From an uncultured Pluralibacter sp. (GTDB taxonomy: Bacteria; Pseudomonadota; Gammaproteobacteria; Enterobacterales; Enterobacteriaceae), in the NCBI RefSeq assembly GCF_913775985.1, contig NZ_CAJYMB010000147.1:533835-597834 (forward strand): 64,000 nt of DNA, given 5' to 3'. The notes below the pieces were generated by a model, which made no database searches, had not been told where the DNA came from, and was given only the letters and a program-made list of their open reading frames with translations. Within the stretch, counting starts at the first letter, position 1; each line of letters starts with the position of its first letter. Shown here piece after piece: positions 57,472-64,000 of this stretch. The translations under genes and the position numbers were made by a program.

Positions 57472-59190
57472 TTAGCCTTTGATGGCTTTTACCAGGTAGT
57501 TAAGGATCTCGGTCGTTTTAATCAGCTGCTTCTCCCCGCCGCGGCGATATTTATATTCAATATCGTCGTTATCGAGGTTGCGGTCGCCGATAACCACGGT
57601 GTGCGGAATACCAATCAGCTCCATATCGGCAAACATCACGCCCGGGCGTTCTTTACGATCGTCCATCAGCACTTCGATACCCTGCGCGCGCAGCTCGCCG
57701 TACAGCTTCTCGGCCAGTTCCTGAACGCGGTAGGATTTGTGCATATTCATCGGCAGGATCGCTACCTGGAACGGCGCAATATTTTCCGGCCACAGGATGC
57801 CGCGATCGTCATGGTTTTGTTCAATGGCGGCGGCCACTACGCGGGTAACGCCAATGCCGTAGCAGCCCATGGTCAGAGTCTGGTTGCGGCCGTCTTCGCC
57901 CTGCACCGAGGCTTTCATCGCTTCGGAGTACTTGGTGCCCAGCTGGAAGATATGGCCAACTTCGATACCGCGCTTGATAAGCAGCGTGCCTTTACCGTCC
58001 GGGCTCGGATCGCCTACAACAACGTTACGAATGTCGGCAACCTGTGGAGTCGCGATATCGCGATCCCAGTTGATGCCAAAATAGTGCTTATGTTCGATAT
58101 TCGCGCCGGCGCCAAAATCGCTCATGGCGGCAACGGCGCGGTCAATGACCACCGGTACCGGCATATTGATCGGGCCAAGGGAGCCGGGACCGGCTTTAAC
58201 CACGGTACGAATTTCTTCTTCAGTGGCAAACGTCAGCGGGCTGGCAACCTGCGCCAGTTTTTCAGCTTTTACTTCGTTCAGCTCGTGATCGCCGCGGACC
58301 AGCAGGGCAACCAGCGGGAACTCGCTGCCTTCAGCCGCTTTGACCAGCAGGGTTTTGACCGTTTTTTCAATCGGCAGGTTGAACTGCTCAACCAGCTGGG
58401 CGATGGTTTTCGCGTTCGGCGTATCCACCAGCGTCATTTCTTGTGTTGCTTCCGCGCGCGGCGTTTTTGGCGCTACGGCTTCAGCCAGCTCAATGTTGGC
58501 CGCGTAGTCGGACTCGCTGGAGAAGATAATATCGTCTTCACCGCTGGAGGCCAGCACCTGGAACTCGTGGGAGGCGCTGCCGCCAATAGAGCCGGTATCC
58601 GCCTGCACGGCGCGGAAATCGAGGCCCATGCGGCTGAAAATCTTGCTGTAGGCCGCGTACATCTTGTCGTAGGTTTCCTGTAGGGACTCCTGCGTGGTGT
58701 GGAACGAGTAAGCGTCTTTCATGATGAACTCGCGGGAGCGCATCACGCCAAAGCGCGGGCGAACTTCGTCGCGGAACTTAGTCTGGATCTGGAAGAAATT
58801 CAGCGGCAGCTGCTTGTAGGAGCTCAGCTCGTTGCGGATCAGATCGGTAATGACTTCTTCATGCGTTGGGCCGAGTACAAAGGGACGCTCGCCGCGATCG
58901 ACAAAGCGCAGCAGCTCCGGGCCGTACTGCTCCCAGCGGCCGCTCTCCTGCCACAGGTCCGCCGGCTGAACCACCGGCATCGACACCTCAATGGCACCGG
59001 CGTTTTCCATCTCTTCCCGCACGATGTTTTCGACTTTTTTCAGGACGCGCAGGCCGGTTGGCAGCCAGGTATAGAGACCGGATGCCAGCTTGCGGATCAT
59101 CCCGGCGCGCAGCATCAGCTGGTGGCTGATCACTTCGGCGTCGGCAGGTGTCTCCTTGAGCGTGGAGAGCAGGTATTGACTAGTACGCAT
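57472..59190 (-). CDS. proS: Prolyl-tRNA synthetase (bacterial type with editing domain)
   Basis: Charges tRNA(Pro); the inserted YbaK-like INS domain (about 224-407) clears Ala-tRNA(Pro). 572 residues, as in E. coli. Class II motif 2 region ([15 protein letters not shown]) and motif 3 ([13 protein letters not shown]) are intact, and the C-terminal anticodon-binding domain ends with YLVKAIKG. A palindromic stem lies in its leader. Essential. Confidence 0.97.
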   Translation of the reverse strand: MRTSQYLLSTLKETPADAEVISHQLMLRAGMIRKLASGLYTWLPTGLRVLKKVENIVREEMENAGAIEVSMPVVQPADLWQESGRWEQYGPELLRFVDRGERPFVLGPTHEEVITDLIRNELSSYKQLPLNFFQIQTKFRDEVRPRFGVMRSREFIMKDAYSFHTTQESLQETYDKMYAAYSKIFSRMGLDFRAVQADTGSIGGSASHEFQVLASSGEDDIIFSSESDYAANIELAEAVAPKTPRAEATQEMTLVDTPNAKTIAQLVEQFNLPIEKTVKTLLVKAAEGSEFPLVALLVRGDHELNEVKAEKLAQVASPLTFATEEEIRTVVKAGPGSLGPINMPVPVVIDRAVAAMSDFGAGANIEHKHYFGINWDRDIATPQVADIRNVVVGDPSPDGKGTLLIKRGIEVGHIFQLGTKYSEAMKASVQGEDGRNQTLTMGCYGIGVTRVVAAAIEQNHDDRGILWPENIAPFQVAILPMNMHKSYRVQELAEKLYGELRAQGIEVLMDDRKERPGVMFADMELIGIPHTVVIGDRNLDNDDIEYKYRRGGEKQLIKTTEILNYLVKAIKG

Positions 59191-59220
59191 GATATTACGG
59201 TTCCATTTGAACGGTCGGTA

Positions 59221-59239
59221 CAGGCGGAGCGTCCGCCTG
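59221..59239 (-). promoter_or_regulatory. Stem-loop in the proS leader
   Basis: CAGGCGGA (59221-59228) and TCCGCCTG (59232-59239) form a perfect 8-bp stem with a 3-nt loop, 31 bp before the proS start. No T tract follows it on the minus strand, so it looks like a leader structure, not a terminator. Confidence 0.5.
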
Positions 59240-59256
59240 AAACAAAAAAGTGGTTT

Positions 59257-59283
59257 AGTTTATCAGCCTGGCAGAGTTGTCAA
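59257..59283 (-). promoter_or_regulatory. Candidate proS promoter
   Basis: On the minus strand, a consensus TTGACA (59283-59278) and TAAACT (59262-59257) are 15 bp apart. The spacing is short, so the -10 assignment is uncertain. Confidence 0.4.
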
Positions 59284-59300
59284 AAGAGAGGAGAATAAAA

Positions 59301-60008
59301 TTAGCGCTCCTCCAGCGCAAAGACTTCAAAGCCTGCGGGGGTTACGCGCCAGCGCACGTTGAAATCGAGCAGCCAGACGGCGTAGGTTTTCCCGGTTTCT
59401 TCCCCTTTGCGGTAGGCGGGGCGCGGATCCTGGCTCAGAACCTCGATGATGAAATCACCCAGATGCGGGTAGCGCTTCTCAAGTGCCGGAAGCTGTTTTT
59501 CAAGATCGGCTGTAAAAGTAACCGGCATCTCTGCCTGTGGCGCCTGCTGGGCGTAGCTCGCTTGTGCCTCCGGAACGGATTCCGCGAAGGGGAGATAGGG
59601 CTTAATATCCACCACCGGAGTGCCATCAACCAAATCCAGACTGCCGAGTTTCAGGATCACGCTATCGCCGTGGCAGCGTACTTCCTGCAGCTCAACCAGC
59701 GACATGCCGAGCGGATTGGGCCGGAAGGTCGAGCGCGTGGCGAACACGCCCATACGCGCGTTGCCGCCGAGGCGGGGAGGGCGAACGGTGGGCCGCCAGC
59801 CGCCGGCCATCGTCTGATGAAAGATAAAGACAATCCACAGATGGCTGAACCCTTCCAGACCGCGCACCGCGTCGGCCTGGTTATAAGGCGCCAGCAGATG
59901 AAGTTCACCGCTGCCGTGTTTTACCAGCCCGGGCTGGCGCGGTACGGCAAACTTCTCTTTATAGGGGGAACGAATAACGCCTATTTGTTCAACGGAAAAT
60001 GCACTCAT
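59301..60008 (-). CDS. trmO: tRNA (adenine(37)-N6)-methyltransferase TrmO
   Basis: SAM-dependent enzyme making m6t6A37 in tRNA(Thr). 235 residues, as in E. coli (YaeB/TsaA). Its N-terminal beta-barrel (IGVIRSPYKEKFAVPRQPG) and the conserved RSTFRPNPLGMSLVEL and DGTPVVDIKPYLPF motifs are visible. Starts inside the rcsF end (ATGA overlap, 4 nt), so coupled. Confidence 0.94.
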   Translation of the reverse strand: MSAFSVEQIGVIRSPYKEKFAVPRQPGLVKHGSGELHLLAPYNQADAVRGLEGFSHLWIVFIFHQTMAGGWRPTVRPPRLGGNARMGVFATRSTFRPNPLGMSLVELQEVRCHGDSVILKLGSLDLVDGTPVVDIKPYLPFAESVPEAQASYAQQAPQAEMPVTFTADLEKQLPALEKRYPHLGDFIIEVLSQDPRPAYRKGEETGKTYAVWLLDFNVRWRVTPAGFEVFALEER

Positions 60009-60409
60009 TTCGCCGAAACGTTAAGTGCGGAGCCGACGCAGACGGCCTGACGATAGCAGCCCGGTGTGCCGCTGGTGACTTCACAGCTGTGCAGCAGTAC
60101 CGCATTGGCGTGCATTTTGGATGCGTTAATCTGCAGGCGCTTGCGCGCGGTCGGGATATTTGGTGGGGAATCCTGGTTGGTGGCCTGGCAGGAGTCGCCG
60201 CTAACCTCGCCAAGATCGCGGAACGGCTTGCCGACCAGCGCTTCAGCGGAGGTATAAATTCTTACCGGCGTAGCGCGCGGCGCTTTAGGTTTTACCGGCT
60301 CTGCTTTTACGGGCGCTGCGGTGCTCTGTACTGGTTCCACGGGAGATCTGCTTAATATCGAGCAGCCGCTCAGGGTGAGCGCCAAGAAACAGATCGGTAA
60401 AGCACGCAT
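60005..60409 (-). CDS. rcsF: Outer-membrane lipoprotein RcsF, Rcs stress sensor
   Basis: Senses LPS and peptidoglycan damage and activates the Rcs phosphorelay via IgaA; threads through OMP barrels with BamA. 134 residues, as in E. coli. Lipidated Cys16 (LSGC), a Pro/Lys-rich disordered linker (about 21-48), and the four cysteines Cys74, Cys109, Cys118 and Cys124 that form its two non-consecutive disulfides. BamA, its delivery partner, is in the same window. Confidence 0.96.
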   Translation of the reverse strand: MRALPICFLALTLSGCSILSRSPVEPVQSTAAPVKAEPVKPKAPRATPVRIYTSAEALVGKPFRDLGEVSGDSCQATNQDSPPNIPTARKRLQINASKMHANAVLLHSCEVTSGTPGCYRQAVCVGSALNVSAK

Positions 60410-60468
60410 AGTATGTCCTTAAAAGAGTGAAAACTGGAAATTCGCTGGCCGGATGACGATGCAAACGA

Positions 60469-60492
60469 CAGGACGGGCATAAGCCCGTCCTG
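60469..60492 (-). terminator. Terminator after metQ
   Basis: A perfect 10-bp stem (60469-60478 with 60483-60492, loop ATAA) 24 bp after the metQ stop. T content behind it on the minus strand is modest (TCGTTTGC). Confidence 0.7.
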
Positions 60493-60515
60493 AATAATAT
60501 TACTTTGAGAAAAGA

Positions 60516-61331
60516 TTACCAGCCTTTAACAGCGCCGCCGTTGAAGATCTTGTTCGCCGCTTCGTAAACTTCGTCAGACTGATAAGCCTGAACAAATTTC
60601 TTCACGTTTTCAGCATCTTTGTTGTCTTCGCGGGTAACGATCAGGTTCACGTACGGGGAATCTTTACCTTCCACAAAGATGCCATCTTTTGCCGGCGTCA
60701 GGCCAATCTGGCTGGCATAGGTGGTATTGATAACAGCCAGTGCGATCTGCGCATCGTCCAGCGAGCGCGGCAGCTGCGGCGCTTCGAGTTCAACAATTTT
60801 CAGGTTTTTCGGGTTGGACTCAATGTCCAGGACGGTCGGCAGCAGGCCCACGCCATCTTTCAGTTTAATCAGGCCCACTTTCTGCAGCAGCAGCAGCGAG
60901 CGGCCAAGGTTGGTCGGATCGTTAGGTAGCGCAACCTGATCGCCCGCCTTCAGCTCGTCCAGAGATTTGATTTTCTTCGAATAGCCGGCAATCGGATAGA
61001 CGAAGGTGTTACCGACCGCAACCAGCTTGTAGCCGCGATCTTTGATCTGCTGATCCAGATACGGTTTGTGCTGGAAGGCATTGGCGTCAATGTCGCCTTT
61101 GCTCAGTGCTTCGTTTGGCAGCACGTAGTCGTTGAAGGTCACCAGCTCAACGTCCAGGCCATACTTCTCTTTTGCCACTTTCTGGGCTACTTCCGCTACC
61201 TGCTGTTCTGCGCCGACGATAACGCCAACTTTGATGTGGTTCGGATCTTTTTCATCCTGACCGCAACCCACCAGTGCCAGAGAACCAATCAGGGCACCCA
61301 CTGCCGCAAAGGTCTTAAACTTAAACGCCAT
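60516..61331 (-). CDS. metQ: D/L-methionine-binding lipoprotein MetQ
   Basis: Substrate-binding subunit of the MetNIQ methionine importer. 271 residues, as in E. coli. Signal peptide with lipobox ALVGC (Cys23) anchors it in the inner membrane. NlpA family fold, with the conserved LVTFNDYVLPNEAL, NAFQHKPYLDQQ and YVNLIVTRED segments. Last gene of metN-metI-metQ. Confidence 0.97.
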   Translation of the reverse strand: MAFKFKTFAAVGALIGSLALVGCGQDEKDPNHIKVGVIVGAEQQVAEVAQKVAKEKYGLDVELVTFNDYVLPNEALSKGDIDANAFQHKPYLDQQIKDRGYKLVAVGNTFVYPIAGYSKKIKSLDELKAGDQVALPNDPTNLGRSLLLLQKVGLIKLKDGVGLLPTVLDIESNPKNLKIVELEAPQLPRSLDDAQIALAVINTTYASQIGLTPAKDGIFVEGKDSPYVNLIVTREDNKDAENVKKFVQAYQSDEVYEAANKIFNGGAVKGW

Positions 61332-61373
61332 TTTATGTCCTTAAACTCGTTGAGTTGTATGTTGTGTGTAACG

Positions 61374-62027
61374 TTATTTGTGAGTAACAGCCCGGACGAT
61401 GCGATCGCCAGAGAATTGAATGAGGTAAACCAGAACAACCAGCAGTACCAGAACGGTGTTCATTACGGTGGCGTTGTAGCCAATGTAGCCGTACTGGTAA
61501 CCAATCTGTCCGAGGCCGCCCGCGCCCACGGCGCCGCCCATAGCCGAATAGCCTACCAGCGTGATCAGCGTAATGGTTGCGGCATTGACCAGACCCGGCA
61601 ATGCTTCCGGCAGCAGCACCTTACGCACGATCTGCATCGGAGAGGCGCCCATTGCTCGGGAGGCTTCAATCAGGCCTGTCGGGATTTCCAGCAGGGCGTT
61701 TTCCACCATGCGGGCAATAAACGGCGCCGCGCCAACGGTCAGCGGCACAATGGCGGCCTGCAGGCCGATAGAGGTTCCGACGATAATCCGGGTAAACGGG
61801 ATCATCCACACCAGTAAGATAATGAAAGGAATCGAGCGGAAGATATTCACCAGCGCCGACAGCGTGCGGTAGAGCTTCGCGTTCTCGATAATCTGCCCCG
61901 GGCGCGTAACGTAAAGCAGCACGCCTACCGGCAGGCCAATGACGAAGCCAAAAAAGCCGGATACGAAGGTCATGGCCAGGGTTTCCCAGACGCCGCGCGC
62001 CAGCAGCCAAATCATTGCTTCAGACAT
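61374..62027 (-). CDS. metI: Methionine ABC transporter permease MetI
   Basis: Inner-membrane channel subunit (dimeric, five helices each). 217 residues from ATG 62027 ([12 protein letters not shown]), the E. coli length; the five-codon extension overlaps metN. The ATPase-contacting EAA motif ([15 protein letters not shown]...LPEALPG) is present. Overlaps the metN stop by 8 nt (ATGTCTGA). Confidence 0.97.
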   Translation of the reverse strand: MSEAMIWLLARGVWETLAMTFVSGFFGFVIGLPVGVLLYVTRPGQIIENAKLYRTLSALVNIFRSIPFIILLVWMIPFTRIIVGTSIGLQAAIVPLTVGAAPFIARMVENALLEIPTGLIEASRAMGASPMQIVRKVLLPEALPGLVNAATITLITLVGYSAMGGAVGAGGLGQIGYQYGYIGYNATVMNTVLVLLVVLVYLIQFSGDRIVRAVTHK

Positions 62028-63051
62028 AACCCAGTACCTCAACCTTTACATGATGTTGCTGCAGCCATGCGATGGCCGCTTGTGTGTCGCGCTGCTCGCC
62101 GTGCATTTCGGTCAGCATGATGCCGAACTTAACGCCGCCGGCATAATCCATTTGCGCACTGATAATATTGTTATTGACGTTAAAGCGGCGTGCGGTCTCG
62201 GAGAGCAGCGGGGCATCTACCGACTGGCCGGTGAACTCCATTCTCAGCATCGGTACGCTGTCAGCCTGCTGCTCGGGCTTCAGGCGCGCAAGATAATCTT
62301 CCGGAATATCGAGGTGCAGGGTGGACTGAATAAACTGCTGCGCCAGCGGCGTTTTAGGGTGAGAGAACATTTCGCTCACGGTATCCTGCTCAATCAGCTG
62401 GCCGTCGCTAATGACCGCCACGCAGTCGCAAATGCGCTTTACCACGTCCATTTCGTGAGTAATAAGGAGAATGGTCAGCCCAAGGCGGCGATTGATGTCT
62501 TTCAGCAGCTCCAGAATGGAGCGGGTGGTTGCCGGATCGAGGGCGCTGGTGGCTTCGTCGCACAGCAGCACCTTCGGATTACTCGCCAGGGCGCGCGCAA
62601 TAGCGACGCGCTGCTTCTGACCGCCGGAAAGATTAGCCGGATAGCTGTCTTTCTTATCGCCGAGCCCAACCAGATCCAGCAGCTCGGTAACCCGGCGCGT
62701 AATCTCGGCTTTTGGCGTGTTGTCCAGCTCTAAAGGCAGGGCGATGTTGCCAAATACGGTGCGGGAAGCCAGCAGGTTAAAATGCTGGAAGATCATGCCA
62801 ATCTGGCGGCGGGCTTGGGTGAGCTGCGACTCGGAAAGCGTGGTCAGCTCCTGTCCATCAACCTGCACGCTTCCCTGCGTCGGGCGTTCAAGCAAATTAA
62901 CGCAGCGGATAAGCGTGCTTTTACCTGCACCGGACGCGCCGATAACGCCGTAAATTTGTCCGGCAGGAACATGCAGGCTGACGTCACGTAGCGCCTGTAT
63001 GGTTCGGGTTCCCTGCTGGAACACTTTTGTAATATGCGACAGTTTAATCAT
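62020..63051 (-). CDS. metN: Methionine ABC transporter ATPase MetN
   Basis: ATPase subunit with a C-terminal ferredoxin-like regulatory domain that binds methionine and shuts transport (trans-inhibition). 343 residues, as in E. coli. Walker [10 protein letters not shown] (about 38-46), signature [10 protein letters not shown], Walker [13 protein letters not shown] and H-loop THEMD. A MetJ-type operator lies upstream. Confidence 0.97.
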   Translation of the reverse strand: MIKLSHITKVFQQGTRTIQALRDVSLHVPAGQIYGVIGASGAGKSTLIRCVNLLERPTQGSVQVDGQELTTLSESQLTQARRQIGMIFQHFNLLASRTVFGNIALPLELDNTPKAEITRRVTELLDLVGLGDKKDSYPANLSGGQKQRVAIARALASNPKVLLCDEATSALDPATTRSILELLKDINRRLGLTILLITHEMDVVKRICDCVAVISDGQLIEQDTVSEMFSHPKTPLAQQFIQSTLHLDIPEDYLARLKPEQQADSVPMLRMEFTGQSVDAPLLSETARRFNVNNNIISAQMDYAGGVKFGIMLTEMHGEQRDTQAAIAWLQQHHVKVEVLGYV

Positions 63052-63127
63052 TAGCTATTTATTATCGTCTTGAGTTTTGCGGCGGCATTTTCTGCTGTCG
63101 ATGCAGCATCAATACCGTGAATGAAAT

Positions 63128-63151
63128 GGATGTTAAGGCATCCAGACGTCT
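63128..63151 (-). promoter_or_regulatory. MetJ operator (tandem met boxes) upstream of metN
   Basis: AGACGTCT at 63144-63151 is a perfect 8-bp met box; the adjoining octamer AGGCATCC (63136-63143) matches 5 of 8 and GGATGTTA (63128-63135) matches 4 of 8. MetJ binds arrays of such boxes with SAM, and metNIQ is a MetJ target in E. coli. Confidence 0.8.
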
Positions 63152-63240
63152 AAATCAATCCGGGCGCTCATTAATGAGCACTTTCTTGCCGGGGGAAACA
63201 TGAGATACTAAGCGCTCATGCCTTATTCAGGAGCAAACCG

Positions 63241-63801
63241 GTGGCAAAGAGCGTTCCCGCTATTTTTCTTGACCGTGATGGCACAATTAATGTCGATCAT
63301 GGTTATGTACACGAGATTGATGAGTTTGAGTTTATTGACGGCGCTATCGACGCGATGCGTCAGCTGAAAGAGATGGGCTATGCGCTGGTGCTGGTGACCA
63401 ACCAGTCGGGCATTGCCCGCGGTAAATTCACCGAAGCGCAATTCGAAACCCTGACCGAGTGGATGGACTGGTCCCTGGCCGACCGCGGCGTCGATCTCGA
63501 TGGTATCTATTATTGTCCGCACCATCCTCAGGGCGCAGTTGAAGAGTATCGTCAGACCTGCGACTGCCGAAAACCCCATCCCGGAATGCTTATCTCCGCG
63601 CGCGACTTCCTGCACATTGATATGGCTGCTTCTTATATGGTGGGCGATAAAATTGAAGATATGCAGGCCGCCGCCGCCGCCGAAGTGGGGACTAAGGTTT
63701 TGGTTCGTACAGGTAAACCGGTCACCGACGAGGCTGAAAAAGCCGCAGACTGGGTGATTGATAGCCTGGCAGAGCTGCCTCAGCGTATCAAAAAGCAGTA
63801 A
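63241..63801 (+). CDS. gmhB: D-glycero-beta-D-manno-heptose 1,7-bisphosphate 7-phosphatase
   Basis: HAD phosphatase in ADP-heptose synthesis for the LPS inner core. 186 residues from GTG 63241 after CAGGAGC; a few residues shorter at the C-terminus than the 191 of E. coli. HAD motif I FLDRDGT with Asp11 and Asp13, VTNQSG (motif II), and the zinc site Cys92-His94-Cys107-Cys109 (YYCPHHP...[10 protein letters not shown]). Adjacent to the rrn promoters, as at E. coli rrnH. Confidence 0.96.
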   Translation: MAKSVPAIFLDRDGTINVDHGYVHEIDEFEFIDGAIDAMRQLKEMGYALVLVTNQSGIARGKFTEAQFETLTEWMDWSLADRGVDLDGIYYCPHHPQGAVEEYRQTCDCRKPHPGMLISARDFLHIDMAASYMVGDKIEDMQAAAAAEVGTKVLVRTGKPVTDEAEKAADWVIDSLAELPQRIKKQ

Positions 63802-63826
63802 AAATAAGCGTTACGACGAAAAGATG

Positions 63827-63856
63827 AGCGGTTGAAATAAAAATGCATTTTTATGC
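63827..63856 (+). promoter_or_regulatory. AT-rich UP-element region of rrn P1
   Basis: Tracts of A and T (AAATAAAAATGCATTTTTAT at about 63835-63854) lie right before the P1 -35, as expected for the UP element bound by the RNA polymerase alpha subunits. Fis sites could lie further upstream, partly in gmhB; I cannot define them. Confidence 0.6.
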
Positions 63857-63884
63857 TTGTCATTCGGCGAGGGCTCCCTATAAT
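63857..63884 (+). promoter_or_regulatory. rRNA operon promoter P1
   Basis: TTGTCA (63857-63862), 16-bp spacer, TATAAT (63879-63884), then GC-rich discriminator GCGCCTCC. This is the stringently controlled rrn P1 architecture (growth-rate, ppGpp and DksA regulated). The 16S gene would begin beyond the window. Confidence 0.9.
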
Positions 63885-63955
63885 GCGCCTCCATCGACAC
63901 GGAACAACGGCTTACAGGCCGCCGGGTTGAAAGAGAAAACTTCTGAAAAATGGGG

Positions 63956-63983
63956 TTGACTCTGAAAGAGGAAAGCGTAATAT
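63956..63983 (+). promoter_or_regulatory. rRNA operon promoter P2
   Basis: TTGACT (63956-63961), 16-bp spacer, TAATAT (63978-63983), then ACGCCACCTC. It lies 99 bp downstream of P1, the usual tandem layout. The gmhB position suggests the rrnH-equivalent operon. Confidence 0.88.
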
Positions 63984-64000
63984 ACGCCACCTCGCGACAG

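Overview
The window is an uninterrupted piece of an enterobacterial (Enterobacteriaceae) chromosome. It corresponds to the E. coli K-12 stretch running from yadH to the start of the rrnH ribosomal RNA operon. Gene order, orientation, overlaps and often exact protein lengths match what I recall of E. coli K-12. The proteins are clearly diverged and the DNA looks GC-rich, so this is not E. coli or Salmonella. A GC-rich genus such as Klebsiella, Enterobacter, Kosakonia, Cedecea or Pluralibacter fits, but I cannot decide which from sequence alone.

Layout. 1-0.7 kb: end of yadH, then yadI. 0.7-7.7 kb (minus): pantothenate genes panD, panC, panB; then thpR-sfsA-dksA-gluQ-pcnB-folK. 7.8-12.8 kb (plus): helicase hrpB and PBP1b mrcB. 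13-19 kb: ferrichrome uptake fhuA-fhuC-fhuD-fhuB. 19-28 kb: hemL, clcA, erpA, the mtn-btuF-yadS operon, dgt, degP, yaeH. 28-32.7 kb (minus): dapD, glnD, map. 33-47.9 kb (plus): translation genes rpsB-tsf, pyrH, frr, then the envelope cluster dxr-uppS-cdsA-rseP-bamA-skp-lpxD-fabZ-lpxA-lpxB-rnhB, continuing into dnaE and accA at 48-52.4 kb. 52.5-57.3 kb: yaeR, tilS, rof/yaeP, yaeQ-arfB, nlpE, yaeF. 57.5-63 kb (minus): proS, rcsF-trmO and the methionine importer metN-metI-metQ. 63.2-64 kb: gmhB, then tandem rrn P1/P2 promoters pointing off the right edge.

The genes form linked functional groups: CoA precursor synthesis (panBCD), ppGpp-linked transcription control (dksA), RNA 3'-end turnover (pcnB), hydroxamate-siderophore import (fhu), outer-membrane assembly with stress sensing (degP, rseP, bamA, skp, nlpE, rcsF), lipid A and undecaprenyl synthesis (lpx, fabZ, uppS, dxr, cdsA), and core translation.

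Relative to E. coli K-12 several accessory genes are absent at their usual sites: yadE and rpnC/yadD around panD, cdaR and yaeI near degP, and ldcC after accA. I found no mobile element, CRISPR array, phage or tRNA gene. I did not find a convincing undescribed system. The most useful observations are a conserved ATT start codon for pcnB, a FhuA whose large phage-receptor loop L4 is shortened and lacks its two cysteines, an AT-richer 3' half of fhuA, the structured rpsB leader, and a few unexplained intergenic repeats and candidate regulatory sites. Family comparisons are from memory; no database search was run.
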